The notes under the pieces were generated by a model. The model saw only the letters and a list, made by a program, of their open reading frames with translations. It searched no databases and was not told the origin of the DNA. The position numbers and the translations under genes are program-made. Source: Gautieria morchelliformis (Eukaryota > Basidiomycota > Agaricomycetes > Gomphales > Gomphaceae). Taken from it: 64,000 nucleotides of DNA. This document shows positions 22,650 to 32,242 of this stretch, piece by piece. How positions within the stretch are numbered: position 1 is the first letter of the stretch; each line of letters begins with the position of its first letter. Location: contig WHVA01000332.1 of assembly GCA_015179125.1 (NCBI GenBank), positions 1 through 64,000 of the forward strand. Direction: 5' to 3'.

Positions 22650-23920
22650 TGTCATGACGCGTTTATTTCTCATACTCAGGTGCTCTGTCCTGCCATTTCT
22701 CACCCCATTTCCATGTTCGTTCCGATCGCCATTGTCGTGTTCGGCAACTGATTCCCACTGTTCGCGCCAATTACCATAGCCACGCCGTCAAACGCACGAT
22801 CGACGTCTTTGGACTGACTTGGCAGTCATCGCTGGGTCTACCACCTCCTCTGCTCGACCCTCTTCCAGTGGTGTTCTGGTAATTGGATTGTCATGACCTG
22901 TGTATTTCCTGCACCTTGTTATCCCCATTCCACCTTTCGCTACTCCTCCCCAGTGTTTGCTCGGCTTCACCCTCCACCTCGACCTCTCCTCCTCTATGTC
23001 ACCTCTGTTCGCCCTTCCTCGCATTTCGCTGAACGACCATTCGCTGCTTGCATCATTCGCCAGCAGGCACACCATCAAATCACGATCGACATCCCTATCC
23101 GGCATGATGGCTCGTCAGTAACTCCATCAGCTTCTCAATCCAACCCCCTTTTGGTGTTCATATGAGCAGGGTGCGTTCGCGGGACGTCCTACCCGTAGGT
23201 CGTGTGGGATCAACCCAGTAGATGAAGAACCCGTGCAGGGCAGTGTATATGCAGGCCCCAAGACATGATTTCGTACACAGGTATCTTCGCCACGTTCACT
23301 CTCCGTCGTTTCATGTTCTCCCTCTTCTCTCATTCTATTGTATGTTTATTTCATCTATGTTGTATCATGACTGCGCACCCCTATCCAACCCTGCCTCGTG
23401 ACGGCCTCTTTCCTATTCGCTGATACCTTACGAGCATTCGATATAATTAGTTTACATTCGCATGTATATTCCCCAGTTCAATTATCATACGTCGTTCATC
23501 TTGTGCAAATTTGACCTCGCTGTGGTCATCGTCTTAAGCCTTCTCTTGGATATTTCCATCTTCGACTAGCAGAGGACTTCGGCATCACTGGTGAGTTCTC
23601 ATACTTCATCTTTGTTACCTTAGCCTTCGAACCATTTTCTGTGCTGTTGGCGAAGGGCTCCGAAGGTGCACCTTCGCCGGCGAAGGGATTGTCGAGACTT
23701 AGACAGCCCTTCCGTGAGTCCTTGCACGTTACATCGTCAAGTGCCATGGGCTATTTCGCTACGACTGTAGATAGGGTGAGCCCCGTTTGGGTAACCCTCT
23801 TACCTTGTGAACATATTGGTTCATCTATTTGCCAAACGGCATACTTATTCGCACAAGTTATTCGGGCATTCGCTGTGTTCACTAATACATGATATTAATG
23901 CCTAAAAACCAATCTTGACA
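22650..23920 (+). repeat. Element A 5' LTR
   Basis: Starts TGTCATGACGCG and ends AATCTTGACA. It matches 28949-30220 throughout. TATAATT at 23442-23448 precedes the inferred RNA start at 23475 by 33 nt. Confidence 0.95.
23442..23485 (+). promoter_or_regulatory. Element A TATA box and inferred RNA start / self-primer
   Basis: TATAATT at 23442. AGTTCAATTAT (23475-23485) lies at normal TATA-to-start distance and is the exact complement of the primer-binding site at 23923-23933. Confidence 0.7.
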
Positions 23921-23922
23921 GT

Positions 23923-23933
23923 ATAATTGAACT
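23923..23933 (+). promoter_or_regulatory. Element A primer-binding site (self-complementary)
   Basis: ATAATTGAACT begins 2 nt (GT) after the LTR end and is the reverse complement of AGTTCAATTAT in the LTR (23475-23485). This is the arrangement used by Tf1/sushi-type self-primed elements. Confidence 0.75.
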
Positions 23934-23966
23934 AACAGCTACAGTCAAAGCATTACCCTATTTTTC

Positions 23967-26228
23967 ATGTCATCTACACAACAAGAAAACCCTGTTGTCC
24001 ATAGAACCCGCTCGACAGGTCCAGTTCCTACTCCAGCACCACTCCAGAGGCGAGCAGCTTCCGCCTCATTCCCTTCGCAAAACCCCACAGAGGACATTAT
24101 CCCTTTCTTCCACCTCATCGCCATGTCTACATCTCGGCCTACACCGTACCACCCAGTCCCCGAACACGCATCACCGCCTCTTTTCGACATTCAATGGCAG
24201 CTGACTCCAGGCGAACAGCACTTCTCCCCTCAGCGAGCACTTTCAGCCAGCACTCCCATATCTAGTCATAGGCCCAGTGCCGATTCTTTACGCCGCTTAT
24301 TCGCCCCTAATTCGCCCAGCGGTCGCCCACAGAACCCTAGCACATTTCAAGAACCTTATCCTTCTAGGCTCCCTCGGATTGCCGGTGCTTCAGGACTCCG
24401 ATTACAATCGGCCTTCGCACGACCCCACTTGCCACCTGCTTCGCCTAGTCACACTCCGAACCCTTTTCTCAATGTGCACTACGCCCAGCGTCCTCTTAAC
24501 CCCCAGCCTACATCTCCTCTCAATTATAGGCATACCACCCCTGTACACGCAGAATCTCGGGCTCACACACCCGCTTCGCACAATTCTTCATCTCATTCCC
24601 ATCACTCACATGCTTCTTCGCACTCTTCGCAGGCTCTTCGCAGTCTTCACCATTCGGTACATAGCGACCATACTCGAGTCAGCTCTCAACCTACTCCCCC
24701 TCGCAAGGCACCTTTGGCAGACCAGGGACATCACGCTGACCCTGTGCCCGAGCAACATCTTGGCTATCCTGTTACTGGCGTGCCCTATTATGATCCTAAT
24801 GCTTTGCCTTTCGGCAGTGCCCCGCCTCTATTTGCAGGGCAACCTCACCCATTTGTGGGACAACCTCCCCTGTACCAACCTCCAGCCCAGATTCCTGCCC
24901 CACTTACTGGGCCTGTGCCTCTTCCATTCGCGGGACAACCTCCCCTGCAACAGCCCCCGGTTCAGATTCCTGCCCCACCTGGCAGGCCTGCGCCTCTTCC
25001 ATTCACGGGACAACCTCCCCCACAACAGCCCCCGGCCCAGATTCCTGCCCCACCTGGTGGACCTGCGCCTTTTCCATTCACGGGACAACCTCACCCCTTC
25101 CCAGGACGACCTCCCCCGCAGCAACCTCTGGCACAGATTCCTGCCCCACCTGGCGGGCCTGCACCGCCTCCTCCACCGCCTCTTGGGCCACCATTTCCCC
25201 ATTTCGGAGTCCCTCCGATCGGGCCACCCGGGCCCCCCGGACCTCCTGGCCCACCTCCGCCCTTTGGTGGAGGGCCTTGGCCGCAACCAGGGTTCCCGTG
25301 GAATCCCTATTATCCCTTTCCTTTCGCCTACCCTCAGGCCGCCCCCGATGGTGACTCCGATGCTGCGAAACCTGACAAATTCACAGGGAAAGAACCCCAC
25401 CTTCTCCGAACATTCATCGCTAGTTGTATTATTGTCTTCGACAACAAGCCCCAAAAGTTCCAGCAGGAGCGACAGCGAGTCTCCTACGCAGCATCCTACC
25501 TCAGCGACATTGCCTTGATTTGGTGGCAACCTTTTCTCATTCAGTTCCCAGAACCTCCCATTCGGAGCAACTGGCTTATCTTTGTCGACGAACTTAATCG
25601 TCTTTTTGGTCAGGCCGACATCATCCAGGTATCTGAGCGAGCTATTCGCAGGCTCAAGATGCTCGACACCCATCGTGTCAATCGCCACATGACCACATTC
25701 GCTGAGTTGTCCTCTTATGTTGAGTGGAACGATGCCACCCTTTACGACGCTTTCTACAACAGCCTCGCCGAGCGCATCAAAGACCACATGCTCTCGTACG
25801 AACGTCCCGAAAGCCTCGACGATCTCAAACGTCAGGCCCTTCGCATTGACAATCGCTACTGGGAGCGCCAAGGCGAAAAGCAGATTACAACCTCTATTCG
25901 TCCCCCTTCCTCTTCCGAACCTTCTTCTACGCCACGTGCTAACGCTCGACCCAGACCCTCTGCCGCAGCCAAGCCCGACGAACAGAAAGATCTTTCCAGC
26001 ATCCTCGATGCTACCGGACGTCTGACTGAAGCCGAGAAAGAGCGACGAAAAACCAAAGGCCTTTGCCCTTATTGCGGCGAACCCCCCACACATCACGCGA
26101 AGGGGTGCCGCTTTCAAGAGTCTGCCTCAACCACTGGCAGAGCTATCTTCACTCTCGAAGGCGACCCTCAGGTTGTGATTCTCAAAGAGGTTCCCGAAGA
26201 TAGCGAAAGCTTTCCCGCGGAAGACTAA
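23967..26228 (+). CDS. Gag polyprotein of LTR element A
   Basis: 753 residues from the first ATG after the primer-binding site. The first 450 residues are Pro/His/Ser-rich, with Pro-Gly-rich repeats (QPPPQQPPAQIPAPPGGPAP). A retrotransposon capsid domain follows (KPDKFTGKEPHLLRTFIASC, FVDELNRLFGQADI, ERIKDHM, IDNRYWERQG) that aligns with the capsid of elements B and C. Near the C-terminus is a knuckle-like CPYCGEPPTHHAKGC. Its spacing is C-x2-C-x5-H-x4-C rather than the usual C-x2-C-x4-H-x4-C, so RNA binding may be altered. The ORF is uninterrupted although pol is missing. It would form the virus-like particle. Confidence 0.88.
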   Translation: MSSTQQENPVVHRTRSTGPVPTPAPLQRRAASASFPSQNPTEDIIPFFHLIAMSTSRPTPYHPVPEHASPPLFDIQWQLTPGEQHFSPQRALSASTPISSHRPSADSLRRLFAPNSPSGRPQNPSTFQEPYPSRLPRIAGASGLRLQSAFARPHLPPASPSHTPNPFLNVHYAQRPLNPQPTSPLNYRHTTPVHAESRAHTPASHNSSSHSHHSHASSHSSQALRSLHHSVHSDHTRVSSQPTPPRKAPLADQGHHADPVPEQHLGYPVTGVPYYDPNALPFGSAPPLFAGQPHPFVGQPPLYQPPAQIPAPLTGPVPLPFAGQPPLQQPPVQIPAPPGRPAPLPFTGQPPPQQPPAQIPAPPGGPAPFPFTGQPHPFPGRPPPQQPLAQIPAPPGGPAPPPPPPLGPPFPHFGVPPIGPPGPPGPPGPPPPFGGGPWPQPGFPWNPYYPFPFAYPQAAPDGDSDAAKPDKFTGKEPHLLRTFIASCIIVFDNKPQKFQQERQRVSYAASYLSDIALIWWQPFLIQFPEPPIRSNWLIFVDELNRLFGQADIIQVSERAIRRLKMLDTHRVNRHMTTFAELSSYVEWNDATLYDAFYNSLAERIKDHMLSYERPESLDDLKRQALRIDNRYWERQGEKQITTSIRPPSSSEPSSTPRANARPRPSAAAKPDEQKDLSSILDATGRLTEAEKERRKTKGLCPYCGEPPTHHAKGCRFQESASTTGRAIFTLEGDPQVVILKEVPEDSESFPAED

Positions 26229-27677
26229 GCTCACGATCCCTCTGTGGTGTTAAGAATGGATCATTTTACTCCTTCGAACAACGACCTTACCCACTCTGTA
26301 CGAATCCCCGTATCTGTTCGCTTCGAATATCCTGTCCCCTTCATCTCTCCCCATCCATGTACACCTTCTCAGTCTCCGATGCCTTCCCCTCTCATCCTAG
26401 TTCTCAAAATTCACCGCCCCACTTCTCAAATGATGTCTCCTTCTCCTTGTTAGCACACTAGCCACTACTTGTCTCGTTCGCCGAACACGTAGATCTTCGT
26501 CTCATTCAGCAAACTCCACTTCAATAGATATTTTCACCACATAACACTCTTTAGTTACCTTCAACACACATTCCGAAAACTTGTCCCTGCTATCCTTGGG
26601 TTACACCCCGAACACGGCGATTGGACCACTCTATTACACCTTGGCCCTTCCACCAGGTGTCGTTTCTTTCTTCGCCCTTTCCTATCCTGAATCTTCCTGT
26701 TTTCGCACAGACGTTCGACATGGATGGCAAACTATTCGCTACCTCAGCAAAAGCCTATTGAGCATCACTCTACCGAGTCCTCCATATTGCTGCTTTATAC
26801 TCGTCCCCGCTATCCTTGGGTTACACCCCGAACACGGCGATTGGACCACTCTATTACACCTTGGCCCTTCCACCAGATGTTCGACATGGACAGCAAACTA
26901 TTCGCTACCTCAGCAAAAAGCCTATCGAGCATCACTCTACGGAGTCCTCCATATCACTGCTTTATACTTGTCCCCGCTCCCTTGGGCTACGCCCCTAACA
27001 CGGCGGCGATTGGACCACTCTGTTACACCTCGGTCCTTCCACCAGACGTGCAACATGGATAGCGAACCGTTCTGTCTTCCAACAGCATCCCGAACCATCC
27101 CCACGCATTTTTCCCATCGGGGCGACGTGTACCATAAAGGGGGGGATGGTGCTTGTGCAGTGGACAAATTCTCACAACTCTGACATTCGAGAATCCCGGC
27201 GATTACTTCGGCCCCCTTCGCATAACTTCGCCTACGTTCACACGAAGCCCCGAAAGGACCTAAGGCTTAGGACACCACCTAGAGTTTCAAAGTGAGAAAA
27301 AAAAAAAAAATGTTTCTATGTTGACACAAAAATACCGCAACAAACTCTACTCTATTTTGCTAATTTCCTGATCATCGCCTGGACCCCTTCAAGTTCTAAC
27401 ACCTCTCCGCTTAAATCGTTCAACTTTCTGGACACACTCCTCATCAGATCCTCCGACCTCTCCACCAGCTCCTCCATCCTCTCCTCTCCGGCCAGCGTAG
27501 ACATTCAGGTGCCTTCGGAGGTATCTGAGAATCAGCCAGCGATGCTCAGAGGAAGGGCATAACAAACTTACCAAGGACACCCTTCGATGAAATCGAGGAT
27601 GAACCCGTCATCAATCCCTTATCCTTTGCCTTCCCCTTACTCTTTCCCTTCGATCCTCGCTCCTTCACCTCTGGCTC
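26229..27677. other. Element A non-coding middle with tandem repeats
   Basis: Occupies the place where pol should be. 26588-27065 holds three imperfect repeats beginning CCTTGGGTTACACCCCGAAC / CCTTGGGCTACGCCCCTAAC and including GGCGATTGGACCACTCT (starts near 26588, 26811 and 26977). An A run lies at about 27298-27310. No RT or integrase motif is seen in any frame. Confidence 0.65.
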
Positions 27678-28768
27678 TCAACTATCCTTCTCATCCTTCG
27701 CCACGTACTCTAGAGGAGGTACAAGGACTCCACATGAGCTCGAACAGTGTAGGAGAAATAACGGAGATGGAAACTTACCTTCTGCCGTGACACAACCCTG
27801 GCGATCGCGAATGCAGCGTCCACACATCTTTCCTGCCTCGCCGCTGCAGGTGTGACCATAGCGAAGACATCGCCCACACTTCGCAGGCCTCTTCAATACG
27901 TCATGCTACGGGGAAGCACACAGTCAGCGGGCGAAGTACTTCAACAAAAACCATGCTGCTTACCCCTTTATAAATCAGCCACCCGAGCAAATACGCATGC
28001 TTGGGGTAGCCATGCTTCGCCACCGATTGCGGGACTTTGTCCGCCGATTCGGCAACCAGCGCATTCGCCCGACCCTTACGAGGATGGGCAGGAGTTGGCT
28101 CAACTGCGACGATCTCGGGCGTAGGGCTCCGAGCGTGTTCCTTGCGAGGCTTCTTCAGTGTCGGAGTGTCGTCGCCTTCGTCCTTGGACGAAAGAAACAT
28201 CGGTCGACGTTTCGTGCCCACAGACGGACCTATAGTTGAGGGTCGGAGTGATTCTGGTGGTGCAGCAATGGGCTCAACAACAGGAGCAGGATCTTTGACA
28301 GAGCTCTGAATTAGCCTGGCTAGCGAACGGATACGTGTCACATACTTTCAAGCTCCTTTGCAGCATCCCCCACTACCTCGGTTTCCTTCGACAGGCCCCG
28401 CGACGCTGTCGGCCCTTGCACCGCGTTCATCTCGGCATCAAGGAACTCTGGGCTAAGCAGGAAACCCGCACCCCCAAGCCACTCCTTCACTTCCTTCACC
28501 TCCTTCACCAGGTCGTCCACATCCGACGGACGTTCGAAGTCAGGATCCGCGATCGCTTCGACACACAACGTGGTCTGCAGGTCAGCCTATGATCGGGTGT
28601 TCAGCGAAACACTTGATCGGAGAGCTCTCTTACCTGAAGTTCTTCAGCCTCGGCAACCCATTCCTCCACCTCTTCATGCAAGTCCCCCCGAAAGTCAGGG
28701 CGAACCTTCAGCTTAACCCGCGTTCGCTCAATAAGCACGGAAAAAGAAGGCGACTCATTATCGGCCAT
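27678..28768 (-). pseudogene. Antisense Zn(II)2Cys6-like gene of element A (one frameshift)
   Basis: Four-exon minus-strand gene: 28768-28634, 28586-27964, 27905-27779 and 27709-27678, all with GT-AG introns. It would encode about 305 residues if one base missing near 28343 is allowed for (reading passes from AKELES into YVTRIRSLARLIQ). The N-terminal part is acidic and helical (DLHEEVEEWVAEAEEL, VKEVKEVKEW). The middle is Pro/Lys-rich (KKPRKEHARSPTPE). The cysteine c luster CGRCLRYGHTC, then x7, then CGRCIRDRQGC lies near the C-terminus and fits C-x2-C-x6-C-x7-C-x2-C-x6-C. It starts about 180 bp inside the 3' LTR and reads toward gag. Introns on this strand imply it is transcribed separately from the retroelement RNA. 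Elements B and C carry the same arrangement. Confidence 0.72.
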
Positions 28769-28948
28769 GAGGAATCGAGTGGTGGAATGGACCTGTCGCC
28801 TCACATCACAACGCCTTTTAAAGCCCAGGGCTGAGCCGTGCATGGACCAGGCAGGGAGAGATCGTATCGGGGGCACTATTATGTCCTCAAGCTCGTCCCC
28901 TGTCCTAGAGCACTACATCGTTGGACTCCGAAGCTAGGAGGGGGGTGC

Positions 28949-30220
28949 TGTCATGACGCGTTTATTTCTCATACTCAGGTGCTCTGTCCTGCCATTTCTC
29001 ACCCCATTTCCGTGTTTGTTCCAATCGCCATTGTCGTGTTCAGCAACTGATTCTCGCTGTTCGCGCCAATTACCATAGCCATGCCGTCAAATGCACGATC
29101 GACGTCTTTGGACTGACTTGGCAGTCATCGCTGGGTCTACCACCTCCTCTGCTTGACCCTCTTCCGATGGTGTTCTGGTAATTGGATTGTCATGACCTGT
29201 GTATTTCCTGCACCTTGTTATCCCCATTTCCCCTTTCACTACTCCTCCCCAGTGTTTGCTCGGCTTCACCCTCCACCTCCACCTCTCCTCCTCTATGTCA
29301 CCTCTGTTCGCCCTTCCTCGCATTTCGCCGAACGACCATTCGCTGCTCGCATCATTTGCCAGCAGGCACACCATCAAATCACGATCGACATCCCTATCCG
29401 GCATGATGGCTCGTCAGTAACTCCATCAGCTTCTCAATCCAACCCCCTTTTGGTGTTCATATGAGCAGGGTGCGTTCGCGGGACGTCCTACCTGTAGGTC
29501 GTGTGGGATCAACCCAGTAGATGAAGAACCCGTGCAGGGCAGTGTATATGCAGGCCCCAAGACATGATTTCGTACACAGGTGTCTTCGCCACCTTCACTC
29601 TCCATCATTTCATGTTCTCCCTCTTCTCTCATTCTATTGTATGTTTATTTCATCTATGTTGTATCATGACTGCGCACCCCTATCCAACCCTGCCTCGTGA
29701 CGGCCTCTTTCCTATTCGCTGATACCTTACAAGCATTCGATATAATTAGTTTACATTCACATGTATATTCCCCAGTTCAATTATCGTACGTCGTTCATCT
29801 TGTGCAAATTTGACCTCGCTGTGGTCATCGTCTTAAGCCTTCTCTTGGATATTTCCATCTTCGACTAGCAGAGGACTTCGGCATCACTGGTGAGTTCTCA
29901 TACTTCATCTTTGTTACCTTAGCCTTCGAACCATTTTCTGTGCTGTTGGCGAAGGGCTCCGAAGGAGCACCTTCGCCGGCGAAGGGATTGTCGAGACTTA
30001 GACAGCCCTTCCGTGAGACCTTGCACATTACATCGTCAAGTGCCACGGGCTATTTCGCTACGACTGTAGATAGGGTGAGCCCGTTCGGGCAACCCTCTTA
30101 CCTTGTGAACATTCATTGGTTCATCTATTCGCCAAACGGCATACTTATTCGCACAAGTTATTCGGGCATTCGCTGTGTTCACTAATACACGATATTAACG
30201 CCTAAAAACCAATCTTGACA
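28949..30220 (+). repeat. Element A 3' LTR
   Basis: Preceded by the purine tract AGGAGGGGGGTGC. Same termini as the 5' LTR, then TSD GATAG at 30221-30225. Confidence 0.95.
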
Positions 30221-30225
30221 GATAG

Positions 30226-31277
30226 CAAGGTATGTATCAAATGCCTCAGCAAAATCCTGGGAAAACATGGGGCAATATGTGATCTGCATAATGATTAAGT
30301 CCATATCCATATAAATGGAACACATGGGTATTTACATTACAAAGGTCACACAGTACCTTAACCCACTGTTGGACACTGAACTGAGGGGATCTTAAACGGC
30401 ATCGACAGTATATCTCAAGATCAGGAAATGGGATGGCTAGACTGGGGTTGCTAGGTGCCATGCCAAGAAATCCATGCCAGATCAGAGTCTGGTTTAGGTA
30501 GTCATGTCGAGAATCATGGGTGATGACATATGTGGCATCAAAACCTATTCAACATGTGTTAAACATGACTAGAACATTAAAATTTCTATAACCCACCTTG
30601 GGTGCTGAGAATGCTGATTTGAAAGGTCTCATGACTAGGGTTGTGGTCAGTACCTGGATCTCCGTACTTGTACTCCAAGTAGGCATCAACTAGCAAGGGC
30701 AGCTGCGCATTCCAGGCCAGACGCGGTGTCGAGGTTTGTTGATGCCAAGTTATGCATTCAGAAGAGTGGGGTTTCCTGCTATTATTAGTTTGATAATGAT
30801 TAACAGAATATGCTCACCGGTGGTCTTGGGCCATATGAAAGAAATCAAAATATTCACCTCCTTCATGACTCAGATCAGCAGGAACATCAGGAGTGATGCT
30901 GGTGTCCATGGATACATCTTGCCACTCAAGATCGTCCACATCTACACCACCAAGATGTGTAGTGTCAAGGGCTGTGGCTAGGGCTTCCCGACGTGTGCTG
31001 GCAGGGAGTGCTATGACGCACTTGTCTTTAGTTGCAATATATAGTTATCATGAAAGAGCCACATACCTTGAAGATCTGCCCAACGAATATCATCATCAAG
31101 TGAGCGCTGCTGAGGCAAATTGGCATTTGAAACCCACTCAAGGCCCATGGGGTGGTGCGGTCTACCTTCCCCAAGATCCGAGGGAGATCGTTTCTGATGG
31201 CCAAGCCTATTAACAACGATCCCCCGACTTGCCCCTATGGAAATACGTCGGGCTGTGAAGCCTCTTCCACGAACCAT
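30226..31277 (-). pseudogene. KDZ transposase, N-terminal part
   Basis: Minus-strand exons contain MVRGRGFTARRISIGASRG, then VDVDDLEWQDVSMDTSITPD, then TPRLAWNAQLPLLVDAYLEY, then DLEIYCRCRLRSPQFSVQQW. The last pieces match the typical KDZ N-terminal zone (W..Q...LVDAYL..., ...LRSPxFSxQxxVKxLCDLxN). The exons stop at the element A insertion (30221-30225) and the protein resumes at 22644. Introns have GT-AG borders, for example a donor GTGAGCATATTC after HMAQDHR. Confidence 0.75.
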
Positions 31278-31549
31278 ATGAGAGTGAAGGATACGAGCGC
31301 CTGTGGCTAAGTCATGTGACTACCACTAAGGAAGTACGCACTCAGTCATGATGTCATCCCACGTAAGCTTTGGCACTCGATGACGCACGAGTTAGCCAGT
31401 CTCTCACAGACTTTGGCTAAGTTGTGCATCATGCCAACGCGGCAAAACAGCCAGAGCCAGCGGGGTCGGTTTATTTTTACAATCATGTTCACCTTGTCCC
31501 TGTTATATAGAAGTTTCACAACACCCATGAACACCCATGGCACAGCGTC

Positions 31550-32020
31550 TGGTTTCCAGGATGTTCTTTACATTTTACTGTATAATCTATTAATGTGTGA
31601 TTGGTGAAGTTTGAGTGTCGCCATCATTGTCATTGATGACGGCGACATCGCACGGTGATGAGACCTCAATATTGACATTCTACTCATTTTTACGATAATT
31701 TTAGTATTTTACTTGATATATTTACACCAAGGGACGAGCTATACGTCCTGCTCATTGTCCGTGACGGTGAGCACAATGGTGGTCGGAACACAGGACAGAG
31801 GGAGCCTGGCCTCCGGACGCGACGGTGAACAGGTGCCGGCAGCCTAGACGCTAGCTTACATGAAGGCTGATGTGGCCCGAAATGGTACGACTATTATTTT
31901 GGCTTTATTCCATGGTATTTACCGCGGTATAGACCCTTTGCGACTAAAGGGCTAGTTAGGGCCCCACCACATATGTGAGGTGGGGCCCTAAGTTGCTTTC
32001 AAACTCAGGAGGATCAGGTG
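31550..32020 (+). repeat. KDZ right terminal inverted repeat
   Basis: Inverted copy of 8369-8830 with the TAGGGCCCCACC...GGTGGGGCCCTA palindrome near 31960-31992. It ends GGAGGATCAGGTG and is followed by the duplicated GTGGAACG. Confidence 0.8.
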
Positions 32021-32242
32021 GTGGAACGAAGGAGTAATAATAAAGTTGTTATTCTACGATCTACTCAAGATCGCTTGTCCTTATATACTAAATGTCATGT
32101 CCATTATATTATTAATATCTTCGAGCTGCTGTGCCGATGCGATGCCGGCGCACCAGCAACCCGGAGTCGAGAGCGTTCTCGAACTTCCGGCTAAGTGCAT
32201 GCCGGCTCTGCCTCGGCCGTATCATCTTCCCGATTACTAACA
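32021..32242 (-). repeat. Copia 3' LTR, remainder after KDZ insertion
   Basis: 32021-32028 is the KDZ target duplication. 32029-32242 continues the 223-bp LTR whose first 9 bp are at 8360-8368. The minus-strand polypurine tract CTGAGGGGGAG lies just inside (32243-32253). Confidence 0.9.

Larger units (their letters stand above)
22650..30220 (+). mobile_element. LTR element A: gag plus antisense zinc-cluster gene, no pol
   Basis: 7571 bp with LTRs of 1271/1272 bp (TGTCATG...CTTGACA), TSD GATAG, a self-complementary primer-binding site, a polypurine tract before the 3' LTR, a gag gene, a tandem-repeat region and an antisense gene. No protease, RT, RNase H or integrase motif was found, so it would depend on Pol supplied in trans. 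LTRs differ at roughly 3% of positions, mostly transitions. Confidence 0.92.
8369..32020 (-). mobile_element. KDZ (CxC-type) DNA transposon carrying other elements
   Basis: Ends are inverted repeats starting CACCTGATCCTCCTGAG at 8369 and its complement ending at 32020. The flanks are a perfect 8-bp duplication GTGGAACG (8361-8368 and 32021-32028). The 8-bp length fits the Zisupton/KDZ superfamily. On the minus strand it encodes a KDZ transposase (31.28 kb downward) and a second gene (19.2 to 8.96 kb). Helitron 2, LINE/gypsy debris and LTR element A are inserted in it. The insertion point is inside the copia LTR, so it is younger than the copia element. Confidence 0.82.

Noticed and set aside
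24277..26117. 413- and 429-codon open frames overlapping gag of element A
   Set aside because: Both are alternative-frame readings of the Pro-rich, GC-rich gag. No start context, splice or motif supports them.
26575..27065. Residual integrase or RT in the element A repeats
   Set aside because: No catalytic or zinc motif of Pol appears in any frame of the repeats.
28317..28346. An intron in the antisense gene of element A with GTATGT donor and CTAG acceptor
   Set aside because: It would be only about 26 nt. A one-base deletion restoring a continuous helical stretch is simpler.
32011..32026. Target duplication of copia at the 32-kb side
   Set aside because: Flanks at 32020 do not match GAGTG because the KDZ element lies between. 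The true left flank is at 8355-8359.
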